64,000 bases of DNA from Paralithodes platypus (GCA_032716605.1 CM064552.1:13537674-13601673); one strand, 5' to 3'. Shown: positions 46,445 to 57,512, counted from the first letter of the stretch. Notes: generated from the sequence alone by a model not told the origin. Translations and numbers: made by a program.

Positions 46445-46790
46445 GGGAGATGGGTCGTTTTTCTAGATCCCCTTCTCATTCATGTTTAACCTCATAAGTT
46501 TTCAGATTTTAAGATGTTTGCCCCATTAGTTTGTCGATTTTAAGACCTTCCGCCACATTTCCTTGTCAATATTAAGACCTTCAGTGCTATTTAGGTGTCG
46601 ATTTTTTTCCTGGCGAACGATAGTGAGCCTGTAATTTTGGAAGAACCGGCCTTCGGCCGGGAAATTTTTCTACCGAAAAATTTAAAAATTAATCTAGAAG
46701 GGAGATCTAATGGATGTTTTGTAAAGCTTGATGGAGGTCTAGGGATGAAACTAGAAAAATAATAAATACATGAAAAAATCGACCAAAAAG
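46445..46790 (+). mobile_element. Family A (long-TIR subtype), edges decayed
   Basis: Starts GGGGAGATGGGTCGTTTTTC after ATAA instead of TTAA; hairpins CCGGCCTTCGGCCGG and ATTTTTCTACCGAAAAAT intact; right end decays at GACCAAAAAGTTAACCC. Confidence 0.75.
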
Positions 46791-46842
46791 TTAACCCACA
46801 ACACTCCTCTGCCTTTCTGTAACATGTAACAACTCTAACTCT

Positions 46843-46844
<2 letters not shown>

Positions 46845-46896
<52 letters not shown>
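46845..46896. repeat. (CT)n microsatellite
   Basis: About 26 CT units after CTAACT repeats. Confidence 0.97.
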
Positions 46897-46898
<2 letters not shown>

Positions 46899-47399
46899 AT
46901 CCACTTTCCTGTATTTGTGGTTCTGCTATCTCGATTAGATTGAAGGCCTGACTACCTCGCTTTGATCGTAACGTCAGTGTACTTAGTGTAGCTATGTAAA
47001 TATATGTAAATCCCTTCCCCCTTCTACATTACCTGGTGCCCTCTCTCTCTCCCTCACCTAATCCCTCCCACACCTAATCCCTCCCCCAGCCCTCCCTCCA
47101 ATCATCCCACCAGCCCAACATGTAAGCGTGACCACAAACAAGGTATGGAGGGCAGGAATCCATGTAGTTGGGAAGCCCACAAGAGGTTGGGTGACATTAT
47201 GCATCACGCAGGAGCAGAATACAGTATGGTGATGCCTATTAATACAGTATGGTGATGCCTATTAATACAGTATGGTGATGACTATTAATACAGTATGGTG
47301 ATGCCTATTAATACAGTATGGTGATGACTATTAATACAGTATGGTGATGACTATTAATACAGTATGGTGATGCCTATTAATACAGTATGGTGATGACTA

Positions 47400-48528
47400 T
47401 CGGTACTAGGACCAATTCTCTTTCTAATTTACATCAACGACATAGATGAGGGTCTCACCTGCACAATCTCAAAATTTGCTGACGATACAAAAATTGCAAA
47501 TAGCGTACTCTCAAAAGAACAAGTTGACGATATGCAACACAATCTAGATAAATTGTCATGTTGGGCCCAAATTTGGCAAATGAGTTTCAATGCGGATAAA
47601 TGTAAAGTACTACATGTCGGATACCTAAATGAGAAAGCAAACTATTCGATGAATGGCACTCAGCTTAAGAATGTAAACAGAGAAACTGATCTGGGAGTAA
47701 CAATATCGAGTAACCTAAAACCGAGTCAACAATGTTCAGAAGTTGTTAAGAAGGCAAACAAAATAATTGGCTTTATAGGCAGGTCATTTGAGCATAAATC
47801 CAAAGAAGTTATCCTAACCCTTTACAATTCCTTAGTCCGCCCTCTTCTGGAATACTGCGTTCAATCCTGGTGCCCTTATTACCAAAAAGATATAAACAAG
47901 CTAGAACGAGTTCAACGTAGAGTTACCAAAATGATACCTAGCCTAAAGAACAAACCATACGAAGAGCGTCTTAGAGAATTAAATCTATTTCCTTTAACCC
48001 AGCGCAGATTAAGAGGCGACTTAATTCAAGTGTTCAAAATCATCAAAGGCATCGACAATATGAACTGTAGTAAGTACTTCACTATCGACCAATCTAATTA
48101 CACGCGGGGAAACGGTTGCAAAATTATTGGTAAATCTTTTAACTCGCACGAATCTAAGAATTTCTTTTCAATCGAGTTGTCAACTTGTGGAATGGGCTTC
48201 CCCGAGACGTTATAGACTGCAGCACCGTTGATTCATTTAAATTCCGCCTAGACAAATATCTCGCATCAAACCCGCGACTGACTGCGTTTGTAAATGAATA
48301 ACTTTATCCTCCCCTCAGTTACTAACCCATATGTCCCCTACTAACTTCCTAGTCCTGCCACGTTAGTGGCAGGGCAGTAGTTCCCTTTCCAATGTTCCCT
48401 TACCCACTCTAAACCACTGTTTGGACACTTGATCCTCAGTGTTTTGGAGGACAAGCAACCTAGAAGGGTCACTAGATCTGTTGTTGCTTGATTTCCTTTG
48501 TACTCCTTTGTACTCCTTTGTACTATTA
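47400..48528 (+). mobile_element. 5'-truncated CR1/L2-like non-LTR retrotransposon
   Basis: Starts inside the RT domain and ends with three copies of the 10-bp tail TCCTTTGTAC, the style of short tandem 3' tail known from CR1/L2-group LINEs rather than poly(A). The satellite unit reads GATGACTAT before the insert and ACTATTAATACAG after it, so ACTAT is a plausible 5-bp target duplication overlapping the tail. Confidence 0.85.
47403..48304 (+). pseudogene. CR1/L2-like reverse transcriptase, C-terminal part
   Basis: The frame opens at the 5' junction with VLGPILFLIYINDI, then KFADDTKIAN with the catalytic FADD at 47475-47486, and continues without a stop to 48213. Family-typical blocks follow: WQMSFNADKCKVLHVG, DLGVTISSNLKPSQQCSE, LYNSLVRPLLEYCVQSW, LERVQRRVTKMIP and RRLRGDLIQVFKIIKGI. 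A single-base change near 48170 shifts the true C-terminus (VNLWNGLPRDVIDCSTVDSF, stop near 48299) into another frame. RT fingers and all upstream domains are missing. This strongly resembles CR1/L2-group ORF2; subclade not determined. Confidence 0.88.
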
Positions 48529-49172
48529 ATACAGTATGGTGATGACTATTAATACAGTATGGTGATGACTATTAATACAGTATGGTGATGCCTATTAATA
48601 CAGTATGGTGATGACTATTAATACAGTATGGTGGATGACTATACAACAGTATGTGATGCCTATTAATACAGTATGGTGATGACTATTAATACAGTATGGT
48701 GATGACTATTAATACAGTATGGTGATGCCTATTAATACAGTATGGTGATGACTATTAATACAGTATGGTGATGACTATTAATACAGTATGGTGATGCCTA
48801 TTAATACAGTATGGTGATGACTATTAATACAGTATGGTGATGCCTATTAATACAGTATGGTGATGACTATTAATACAGTATGGTGATGACTATTAATACA
48901 GTATGGTGATGCCTATTAATACAGTATGGTGATGCCTATTAATACAGTATGGTGATGCCTATTAATACAGTATGGTGATGCCTATTAATACAGTATGGTG
49001 ATGCCTATTAATACAGTATGGTGATGACTATTAATACAGTATGGTGATGCCTATTAATACAGTATGGTGATGACTATTAATACAGTATGGTGATGCCTAT
49101 TCCCGGATTTTCTGACAGTTATTACACGATGTTACACGTTTTAGGGTGGATCTGTGGGAATCATAGGATTAA

Positions 49173-49548
49173 GGGGGGTGACCTGCTTTTTGTTCTCTCC
49201 TTTTCTCTCTTTCTCTGGCTTGTATCCATTCGGCCCCATTCAGCCTATTGTTTTAAGACGTTTATCCCCATCCAGGTGTCGATTTTTTACCTGGCGAGCA
49301 GCAGCGAGCCAGCATATTTAAAAACAAAAAATTGACAGCAGGCTAAACTTGTACATTTTTCGTTAGAAAAATGTCTCCGGCGAAGCCTGATTTCTTCATA
49401 TATTGCTAGCTCGCTTTCGCTCGCCAGGAAGAAATTGACACCTGGATGGGGAAAACGTCTTAAAACAGTAGGCTGAATGGGGCCGAATGGATACAAGCCA
49501 GAGTGGGCCTAAGAAAGAAAAGGAGAGAACAAAAGCAGGTCACCCCCC
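49173..49548. mobile_element. Family B foldback TTAA element (good reference copy)
   Basis: TTAA at 49169-49172 and 49549-49552 around 376 bp. Ends GGGGGGTGACCTGCTTTTTG and AAAAGCAGGTCACCCCCC. Arms are mirror copies for most of their length; each has two 31-bp modules (GGCCCCATTCAGCC..., GTTTTAAGACGTTTATCCCC), CCAGGTGTCGA and GCGAGC motifs. Confidence 0.87.
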
Positions 49549-49574
49549 TTAATGGAGATATAGTTGGTTCATGC

Positions 49575-49755
49575 AAGGTTGGGCAGAAATCGTAACCTCT
49601 AACCTCTGTAACTCAAAAAGGGCTAGAGCAAATTGGCTGTAAGTTTCCACATCCCTTCCTTGACTGACTCTTCCCAAATGGTAGAAATATTAGCTCGATT
49701 ACTCTAGTCGTTGTTTAGTTACACAGGTTAGAGGTCATGATTTCTCGTCTACTTA
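49575..49755. mobile_element. Family H foldback element
   Basis: CAGAAATCGTAACCTCTAACC and GGTTAGAGGTCATGATTTCT are inverted halves; the interior AGAAATATTAGCTCGATTACTC matches 38618-38832. Confidence 0.6.
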
Positions 49756-49773
49756 CAGCGAATAGACTATAGT

Positions 49774-49995
49774 TAACATAAGAACATAAGAAAATGGGAG
49801 TCTGCGAAAAGCCGATCGGCCCACACAAGGCAGATCCCTGTCACACCCAACCCCAATTACAAGGCCCAATTATAGGCCCAACTCACTAATACCTTGAGTA
49901 CTGCCCCCACCAAAATGGGCAGGGATTAACACAAGATTATCATAGTTTTATGATAACCAGATATCCATCCTAAACTGTATAAAATAATCTATTAA
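49774..49995 (-). mobile_element. CR1/L3-like LINE 3'-end fragment
   Basis: The plus strand starts AACATAAGAACATAAGAAAA, i.e. a minus-strand 3' tail of TTCTTATG repeats, followed by a GGGAGTCTGCGAAAAGCCGA/TCGGCCCACACAAGGCAG block. Short octamer 3' tails of this kind are typical of CR1-group LINEs. The coding part has not been identified. Confidence 0.5.
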
Positions 49996-50042
49996 TAGCC
50001 TGCATGAAATTAAATTGTTGCCATCCTACTAATGTTGTTTAA

Positions 50043-50371
50043 GGGAAGGTTTTTAGTTGATTCCCTAGACTTCCATCAACCTTAAAATTACTCCCCCTTG
50101 ACCCCCTTTCAAGATAAATTTGTACATTTTTCGGTAGAAAAATGTCCCGGCCGAAGGCCGATTCCCCTTAAATTACAGGCTCGCTATCGCTCGCCAGGAA
50201 AACATCGACACCTAAATGGAATGAATGGTCTTAAAATTGACAGAAATGGGGCGAGGGTTCTTAAAATCGCCAAACTAATGTGGCAAGCGTCTTTAAATCT
50301 CACAAGCAATGGGGCTAAACATGAGGGAGAAAAGAGGTTCAGAAAAAAATCCTCCAGGTGGAAATCTCCCC
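50043..50371 (-). mobile_element. Family A TTAA element
   Basis: TTAA at 50039-50042 and 50372-50375 around 329 bp, minus orientation; nearly the same as 25464-25791. Confidence 0.85.
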
Positions 50372-50530
50372 TTAAAACGAACACAAAACCCACTAATTCC
50401 CTCTACAACACTAAACATAATTCCTACTTTATTCTTACCCCTACCCGTATGCCTAAACCGAGCCATTAAACACTCCTAAATAATCAGGTTGGGTTGAGGG
50501 GAGGATAGAGAGAGATTAGATATTTTTTTC

Positions 50531-50761
50531 TTAACCCTTTCACGCACATATGACGCAGAGGTTGCCAGATTAGCAATAAGAAATAGAGGTCTCTCACTCT
50601 TATAATTACCTCTCCAAAATTAGTTTTCTGCCCATAGCTAACTCAAAGACAACTGCAGAGGTTGAAGTAACTAAACTAAAGGTTTCTAAATACCCTTGAT
50701 GGTAACAAAGGCTTTCAAGTATCCCTAATAGGCTCAAAAATCATATGTCGGAAAGAGTTAA
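50531..50761 (+). mobile_element. Family D TTAA element
   Basis: TTAACCCTTTCACGCACATATGA start and TCATATGTCGGAAAGAGTTAA end are inverted; interior ACTGCAGAGGTTGAAGTAAC shared with 44255-44461 in reverse. Confidence 0.75.
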
Positions 50762-51021
50762 AGGGTAGATCGAAGAAAAACATGGAGGAAATAAAGAAAG
50801 TAGAATTGTAAAAAGTAACGGGCTGTTCGTCTTGCTATTATGATAAACTGGATTTTACAGTTGTTTACATACTTCGAAACGGTTGCTATTAAAGATAACT
50901 TGAATTTTGCACTGTTTACATGCTACTAAACTGTTGCTACGATAATGAAAATAGGACTTCAAATGCTAACAACCCTAGCGGATTATTAAGCTAGCGTACC
51001 GTAAGTCTGGAAAAACGTTAA

Positions 51022-51394
51022 GGGAGCCCACCTCGCTTTTTTCTCTTTCTTTCCCTCTCTCTTTGGCTTGTATCCATTCGGCCCCATTCAGCCTACTGTT
51101 TTAAGACGTTTACCCCCATCCAGGTGTCAATATTTTCCTGGCGAGCGGTAGCGAGCCAACATATATAGATTTTTGTGTTGACAGCAAGCTAAATTTGTAC
51201 ATTTGTCGATAGAAAAAATTCTCAGGCGAAGCCGGATTTCTCCATGCATGCTGGCTCGCTATCGCACGCCAGGAAGAAATCGACACCTGGATGGGAATAA
51301 ACGTCTTAAAACAGTTGGATGAATGGGGCCGAATGGATACAAGCCAGGGAAAGAAAGAAAAGGAAGGAGAGAAAAAAAAAACCGGTGATCCCCC
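51022..51394. mobile_element. Family B foldback TTAA element
   Basis: TTAA at 51018-51021 and 51395-51398. Arms carry CCAGGTGTCAATATTTTCCTGG and GCTCGCTATCGCACGCC; terminal repeats imperfect. Confidence 0.82.
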
Positions 51395-51472
51395 TTAACA
51401 GAGGCCGCGTCACACAAGCAGTATTCCCAGCATTATTCCTAAACAACTCTGGTCTGGAAGGTTCTGCATTAA
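51395..51472. mobile_element. Family E fragment between two family B copies
   Basis: TTAACAGAGGCCGCGTCACACAAGC resembles the left end of family E. The fragment is bounded on both sides by TTAA shared with family B elements. Confidence 0.45.
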
Positions 51473-51837
51473 GGGGGGTGACCTGTTTCTGTTCTGGCCT
51501 TTTCTATCTTTCTCTGGCTTGTATCCATTTGGCCCCATTCAGCCTACTGTTTTAAGGCGTTTATCCCCATCCAGGTGTAAAATTTTTACTGGTGAGCGGA
51601 AGCGAGCCAGCATATTTTTTATTTTTGTTTGACAGCAGGCTAAATTTGTACATTTTTCGATAGAAAAATTTCTCCGGCGAAGCCGGATTTCTTTCTGGCT
51701 CGCTATCGCTCGCCAGGAAAAAATCGACACCTAGATGAGGATAAACGTCTTAAAATAGTTGGCTGAATGGGGTCGAATGGATACAAGCCAGAGAAAGAGA
51801 GAAAAGGACAGAAATAACAAAAAGCAGGTCACCTCCC
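51473..51837. mobile_element. Family B foldback TTAA element
   Basis: TTAA at 51469-51472 and 51838-51841. Ends GGGGGGTGACCTGTTTCTG and AAAAGCAGGTCACCTCCC. Centre contains TTTTTCGATAGAAAAA and CCGGCGAAGCCGG hairpins. Confidence 0.85.
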
Positions 51838-52052
51838 TTAACCCCTTCTATACCGGCTACGTCGTTTCAGTTTTTTTATAGCTATATTTAGATGATTTTG
51901 TGCAGTTTAAGAAGGATCTGTGGTAGTAAAAAGGGTAAAGCGAGATACGTCAAAGCCTGTTAATTGCCAGAGATCCTTCCTAAACTGAATAAAATCGATT
52001 AGTAGTAGCCACAATAAAGTTAAATAGACGTCGCCGGTACAGAAGGGGTTAA
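51838..52052. mobile_element. Family C foldback TTAA element
   Basis: TTAACCCCTTCTATACCGGC start and CGTCGCCGGTACAGAAGGGGTTAA-type end (52049-52052 TTAA). Shares its first TTAA with the preceding family B element. Confidence 0.82.
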
Positions 52053-52115
52053 CGCTATCATAAGACTTCAGATAACTTTAACAAACCACCATCAATCTAG
52101 TTGCAGTCACCATAG

Positions 52116-52329
52116 TTAACCCTTTCAAGCTCCAATACGTGTTTCTGTTCTATGTGCTGGCTACTATTAGACGATTTTATTCAGATTAGTAACGGTATAT
52201 GAAAGTCAAAGGGTTGATTGAGATAGCCTTTACCCCTTTAATACCCACAGATCCTTCCTAAGCTGCGTAAAATCGTCTAAGGATAGCCAAAATTAACTGC
52301 TAAAACGCGTCAGAGCTTCAAGGGGTTAA
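52116..52329. mobile_element. Family C foldback TTAA element
   Basis: TTAACCCTTTCAAGCTCCAA start, GAGCTTCAAGGGGTTAA end; interior CTACTATTAGACGATTTTAT and TAAAATCGTCTAAGGATAGC. A clean 214-bp copy. Confidence 0.82.
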
Positions 52330-52382
52330 GAGACCGGCGAAATATTGCCGGCATAAAGTTGGCGATTCAAAGTAGCCAAAAA

Positions 52383-52440
52383 TAACGAGTCACACGAGCG
52401 CTTTTTTCCGGCGATTTTTCCAATGTTAACTTCACCCTGG
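52383..52440. mobile_element. Family E fragment
   Basis: GAGTCACACGAGCGCTTTTTTCC matches the left end of family E (16538); the rest is missing. Confidence 0.45.
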
Positions 52441-52579
52441 CAACACATCAGGGGTCCGTTTGTAGGTCACCATAGTTTAGCTGATGGCGTAGAAAGCTTA
52501 AATTCAGAGGCATTCATACCACAGTTGCTGAACAAAAAGAAGCAGGAGAAAAATATGCACTCATGTGACTGGACCTGTA

Positions 52580-52942
52580 GGGAGATGGGCCGGTTTTCTG
52601 GACCACTTTCTCCCTCGTGTTTAGGCCCAATTAGTTTTCAGATGTTAAGATGTTTGACCCATTAGTTAGTCGATTTTAAAACCTTTCGCCCTATTTCTTC
52701 GTCAATATTTAGACCTTTCGTGCTATTAAGGTGTCGATTTTTTCCCTGGCGAACGATAGTGAGCCTGTAATGTTGGAAGAACCGGCCTTCGGTCGGAACA
52801 TTTTTCTACCGAAAAATGTACAATTTAATCTAGAAGGGGGATCTAATGGATGGTTTTTTTTTGATTTGATGGAGGTCTAGGAAGGAAACTAGACAAATAA
52901 TGAATACATGCAAAAATCGCCCAAAAAGTGAACCATCCCCCC
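52580..52942 (+). mobile_element. Family A (long-TIR subtype) TTAA element
   Basis: Left end GGGAGATGGGCCGGTTTTCT follows TGTA rather than TTAA; right end AAGTGAACCATCCCCCC with TTAA at 52943-52946. Closest to the nested copy at 30220. Confidence 0.8.
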
Positions 52943-53109
52943 TTAAGCACAGAGGCGGCTCAAATATCGTTCTGAAACCTGAGGAGGGCAGACGGAAACC
53001 CCGAGCAGAAGGGAAGGCAGGGGAGAGGGAGGGGGAAAAAGAAAGTAGGGAAGGAAAATGCGATGTAGGAGAGGCAGGGGAAGGGTTATACGAACAGGGA
53101 TAGGAAACA

Positions 53110-53545
53110 CGTGAATACAAGGAAGGGAAGAAGTGCGTAATAGTGATAGAAGAGACTTGGATAAATTAGGAAGAGAGGAAACAAATAAAGAAGGAAAATG
53201 CGACGAAAGAGAGACAGAGGAGAGGATAAGGAAAAACATGAAAATTCAGAAGGGAAGACGTAGTAAAAGAGACAGAAGAGACTTGGATAAATTGGGAAGA
53301 GGGGAAACAAATAAAGAAGGAAAATGCGATGAAAGAGAGACAGAGGAGGGTTATATGAAGAGGATAAGGAGAAACATGAACATTCAGAAGGGAAGACGTA
53401 GTAAAAGAGACAGAAGAGACTTGGATAAATTGGGAAGAGGGGAAACAAATAAAGAAGGAAAATGCGACGAAAGAGAGGCAGAGGAGGATTATGTAAACAG
53501 AACGAACACAAAACGGAAGACCAATCTAAATGGGGTGAATTAGGA
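53110..53545 (+). repeat. Purine-rich ~127-138-bp tandem repeats
   Basis: Three to four diverged copies, marked by GGGAAGACGTAGTAAAAGAG at about 53252 and 53390 and a diverged copy at 53125. It holds a 136-residue open frame of R/K/E/D repeats that follows the purine bias; no domain recognised. Confidence 0.8.
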
Positions 53546-53694
53546 AGAGAAAAAAGACGAGTCAAAAAGGAATATTCGACGCAAGAAGAAGCAGGGGAGG
53601 GGTATGTGAACTGAAAATGATAATATAGAAGGGCAGACGGGTGTAAAAGGGATAGAGGAGACTTAGAGGAATTGGAAAGAAAGGTAAAAATAAG

Positions 53695-54302
53695 AGTAGG
53701 GAAGGTCAATGCAAACATAAAAGAAGAGTAGGAAAGGTAAATGCAAACATAAAAGAAGAGTAGGAAAGGTCAATGCAAACTTAAAAGAGTAGGAACGTAA
53801 AAGAGTAGGAAAGGTAATGCAAACGTAAAAGAGTAGGAAGGTAAAAACGTAAAAGAAGAGTAGGAAAGGTCAATGCAAACGTAAAAGAAGAGTAGGAAAG
53901 GTCAATGCAAACGTAAAAGAAGAGTAGGAAAGGTCAATGCAAACGTAAAAGAAGAGTAGGAAAGGTAAATGCAAACGTAAAAGAAGAGTAGGAAAGGTCA
54001 ATGCAAACGTAAAAGAAGAGTAGGAAAGGTAAATGCAAACGTAAAAGAAGAGTAGGAAAGGTCAATGCAAACGTAAAAGAAGAGTAGGAAAGGTCAATGC
54101 AAACGTAAAAGAAGAGTAGGAAAGGTCAATGCAAACATAAAAGAAGAGTAGGAAAGGTAAATGCAAACGTAAAAGAAGAGTAGGAAAGGTCAATGCAAAC
54201 GTAAAAGAAGAGTAGGAAAGGTCAATGCAAACTTAAAAGAAGAGTAGGAAAGGTCAATGCAAACTTAAAAGAAGAGTAGGAAAGGTCAATGCAAACGTAA
54301 AA
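53695..54302 (+). repeat. 32-bp purine-rich satellite
   Basis: About 18-19 copies of a 32-bp unit with GTAAAAGAAGAGTAGGAAAG and GTCAATGCAAAC; units near 53780-53840 are shortened. Confidence 0.95.
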
Positions 54303-54401
54303 GAGGGAGGGGCGGATTTCTATATGAACAGATTACAAGACAACACAGATAATATGGAAGGGATGACATAGAAAGTAAAACAGGAGAGAACATTTTTACC
54401 A

Positions 54402-54609
54402 ATTATCTACCGGCCATATCCTTTTAAGTTTGTTCTGGCTACTATTAAACGATTGTATTCAGTTTCCAAAGGTCCTTCAGCAATTAGCAGGCTCTGAACT
54501 ATCTCACTTAATCCTTATTACTACCACAGATCCTTCTTAAACTGCACATAATCGTCTACAAATAGCTATAATACAAGTAAGAAGACGTCGCCGGTACAGA
54601 CGGGGTTAA
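54402..54609. mobile_element. Family C foldback element (empty-site relative of 30098-30683)
   Basis: Right end GACGTCGCCGGTACAGACGG with TTAA at 54606-54609; the left end has decayed. The centre CTATCTCACTTAATCC is uninterrupted, unlike the copy at 30098. Confidence 0.7.
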
Positions 54610-54708
54610 TATGATCAGGAAAGGTACTGGTAAATAGAAACATGCGAGGGATATTTAAAGTAAAGAATAAAAGAAGTACTAAAAGGGAACAGGAGAGGTA
54701 CTGGGAAG

Positions 54709-54913
54709 TTAACCCTTGCAAGATCCGATTACGCATTTATATTATATTTTCTGGCTATTATTAGACGACTTTATTCAGATCAGGAAAGGTATGTGGAAGT
54801 CAGAGGGTAAATTGAGATCCATTTAAATCCCACAAAATCTTCCTAAGCTGTATAAAATCGTCTAATGATGGGCAGAATACTGTCAAAAGGCGTCATAATC
54901 TTCAAAGGGTTAA
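54709..54913. mobile_element. Family C foldback TTAA element
   Basis: TTAACCCTTGCAAGATCCGA start and TAATCTTCAAAGGGTTAA end; interior TATTATTAGACGACTTTATT and AAAATCGTCTAATGATGGGC. Confidence 0.8.
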
Positions 54914-54991
54914 TATAAGAAAGAGGGACAATAGAAAGTAAAGGATGAAGGAGGTAAATAAAAGGACAAGAGAGGTACTAAATAAAAAGAA

Positions 54992-55028
<37 letters not shown>

Positions 55029-55094
55029 TTTATAGTCTGTTTTATTCCAGCTGGCGGTAAATTGGATCCCTTAGCACCTGTCTCCATACTTAAT

Positions 55095-55462
55095 GGAGGA
55101 TGGTTGGTTTGTTTGGCGCCCCTTCTCCCTCATGTTTAGCCCCTTTAGTTTTCACATTTTAAGACGTTCGGCCCATTAGTTTGGTGATTTTAACACTTTT
55201 CTACCCATTTCTTTGTCAATATTAAGACGCTTCACGCAATCTAGGTGACGATTTTTTTTCCTGGCGAGCGATAGCGATCCTGTAATTGAAGAGCAACCAG
55301 GCCGGGACATTTTTCTATCGAATAATGTACAAATTTATCTTGAAGGGGTATACTGGAGATGCTTTTATAAGCTTGATGGAGGTCTAAGGAGGAAACTAAA
55401 AAAAAAGAAAAAAAGAAAAAAGAACATGAATAAATAAGCAAATAAATACGCCCATCCCCCCC
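55095..55462 (+). mobile_element. Family A (long-TIR subtype) element
   Basis: Left end decayed (GGATGGTTGGTTTGTTTGG), four modules recognisable, GGCC hairpin reduced to CAGGCCGGG; right end ACGCCCATCCCCCC with TTAA at 55463-55466. Confidence 0.7.
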
Positions 55463-55469
55463 TTAATGG

Positions 55470-56640
55470 ACAAATATGAAACTACCATGTCTCTATAATT
55501 ATCAAATCATATGCCAAGTTTTCATAATCGAACAACATATTTCGCTTCAAAATCTAATTGGTAGTAGCTGAGTAACAATGATGAGGGTACCCTATATGGC
55601 AATTTACAGTCGGCTGATAATTATAAACAGACTATACCGTAGTAATGAAATGGCTTAGGTAACAGGGGTAGAAGGGCTATACGAACTGGAAAGGTAAGAC
55701 TGTAGCAAGCACATACACAAGGTAAAACACATGCAAAAGAGGTGAAAGAGATGAAATAGCTGAGGAGAAATTAGAACAATAGATTCCTAAAATTAATAAA
55801 AGAGGCACTGGAAATAAAGGATAAACACCAAGAAGGAAGGAGAGAGCTAATTAAAGGGACCAAAGATGCTTAGCTGAAAGACGATATGGCAGAAAGAAAG
55901 GAAGATGATATAAACTAAATAATCAGAGGAGGCTTTGAGGAAGAGGGGAATACAGAATAGGGAGGGAAACGGTGCTAAAGAAGAGACAGAGGAAGGTTAG
56001 ATGAAGGCGGAAGGGAAGCAGAGATTCCAAAGATGGTCAGGACATTAGATAACTATAAGGCCACTGGATGATTTTTGTATTTTATTTATTTTTTTGCATT
56101 GGACAAAAAATAAAACCTCAATATATCTACTGATCCTAATTAGGCTGCTTATCAAAGGGTAGGGAGTGGGAAAGAAAGTAACATATTTGGAAAGGGAGGA
56201 TTGTCATTAATCAGTTGAAGGGTATTAAATCCAGAGACTTGTCCACGGGAAAAAAATACTTTACTTGGGCGGAATCGCAGTTGGTCCGGAGATCAGGCTT
56301 GATACTTGAAGTGTCTATCGTGAAAATATAATTTGCAAACACATTTTCATAACTTGATAATCGTTCTTCCTCGTCGGGGGAAAATATTAGTTTCTCTCCT
56401 TGACTTCCCTATAGTTTATCAAGGTACTTATATACACAGCAAATTATATGTAAGGTCCACTATAATAAATATACAAGGTTTAAATGAAGTGGAGAAACAA
56501 ATACAAATCAGTTCCCACAATGATAGACAGACAATAAAACCCAATGGTCTCCAAAGGTAGGCATACTCGCGGGGGGCCTCAGACTGTTGACATCCGTGTA
56601 ATTCATACACATTTGTCCACCTTTCTACTTGTCATGTCTA
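55470..56640. other. Unassigned stretch, purine-rich in the middle
   Basis: No gene recognised. 55660-56040 is A/G-rich without clear periodicity. Confidence 0.45.
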
Positions 56641-56670
56641 TATCTGTGTAACACACACACACACACACAG

Positions 56671-57144
56671 CCCGTAGCCTAGTAGGTAGAGCTCTCGTCT
56701 CACACACGAAGGGTCGGGGGTTCAATCCCCGGCCGGGCGGAGACAAATTGGGCTTGTCTCCTTTCATGTGTTAGCCTCAGTTCACCTAGCTGTAAATAGG
56801 TACCTGGAATAAGTGGACGACGTTGTGACATCCCATCTGGGGTTGGCAAAAATGGTACAAGGCGAGATGGGTATCATATGGTTCACCTAAGCTGATGGCT
56901 ACCTAAGCCTTCGGGCGAGACGGTACCGTCTATAGTGAGAATGGTACCATACAGATCCACCCTAAGCCTTCGTTTCCGATGTCTCCAATTGGCTAAATAC
57001 AGACTACACACACATCCACAGCCATTCCAACAGTACATAAAACACTTAACATGCATTTCACGCAATACATTCCCAGTTAAGGAGGCGCGATAATAATGAG
57101 CTTAGCTCGCATTGCGTGGATTCCCCTTGACAAACAAGTAACTG

Positions 57145-57150
<6 letters not shown>
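56671..57150 (+). mobile_element. tRNA-derived SINE, copy 2
   Basis: Head with A box TAGCCTAGTAGGTAGAG (56675-56691), anticodon-like loop CTCACAC (valine CAC) and B box GGTTCAATCCC (about 56719-56729). The body is collinear with copy 1 at 15328. (AC)n precedes and (AC)n follows. The two heads differ much more than the two bodies do. Confidence 0.82.

Positions 57151-57193
<43 letters not shown>
57149..57193. repeat. (AC)n microsatellite
   Basis: About 22 AC units at the SINE 3' end. Confidence 0.97.
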
Positions 57194-57194
<1 letters not shown>

Positions 57195-57294
57195 TTATAC
57201 AAAACAAACAATATTAGCGACCATAACCCTAGGGTTAAGTGCCCCATTAATTACTATTTCCTTTCACCTATGCATAGCCTAAGATAGCGCAGTT

Positions 57295-57512
57295 GGAAAG
57301 TGTGTACATGCTTAGATTGATATGCAGGATTCGAAACTGCATAATAAATCGTAGGATTGTCCACCTTTCTTTAACTGTCTTCGTGGTGCAATGCATAAGT
57401 GTGGAAAGTGTGTACATGCTTAGATTGATATGCAGGATTCGAAACTGCATAATAAATCGTAGGATTGTCCACCTTTCTTTAACTGTCTTCGTGGTGCAAT
57501 GCATAAGTGTGT
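57295..57512 (+). repeat. 118-bp tandem duplication
   Basis: GGAAAGTGTGTACATGCTTAG at 57295 and 57413 start two essentially identical 118-bp copies. Only the second continues into a complete tRNA-like segment. Confidence 0.93.

Larger units (their letters stand above)
47217..49100 (+). repeat. 23-bp minisatellite interrupted by a LINE
   Basis: Unit TATTAATACAGTATGGTGAT plus GCC or GAC, 23 bp. About 8 units at 47217-47399 and about 25 at 48525-49100. Two alternating unit types (GATGCC, GATGAC) form irregular patterns. The break is exactly the retrotransposon fragment. Confidence 0.95.

Noticed and set aside
52943..53545. R/K/E-rich 136-residue frame
   Set aside because: Follows the purine-rich tandem repeat; residues are those expected from AG-rich codons and no domain is visible.
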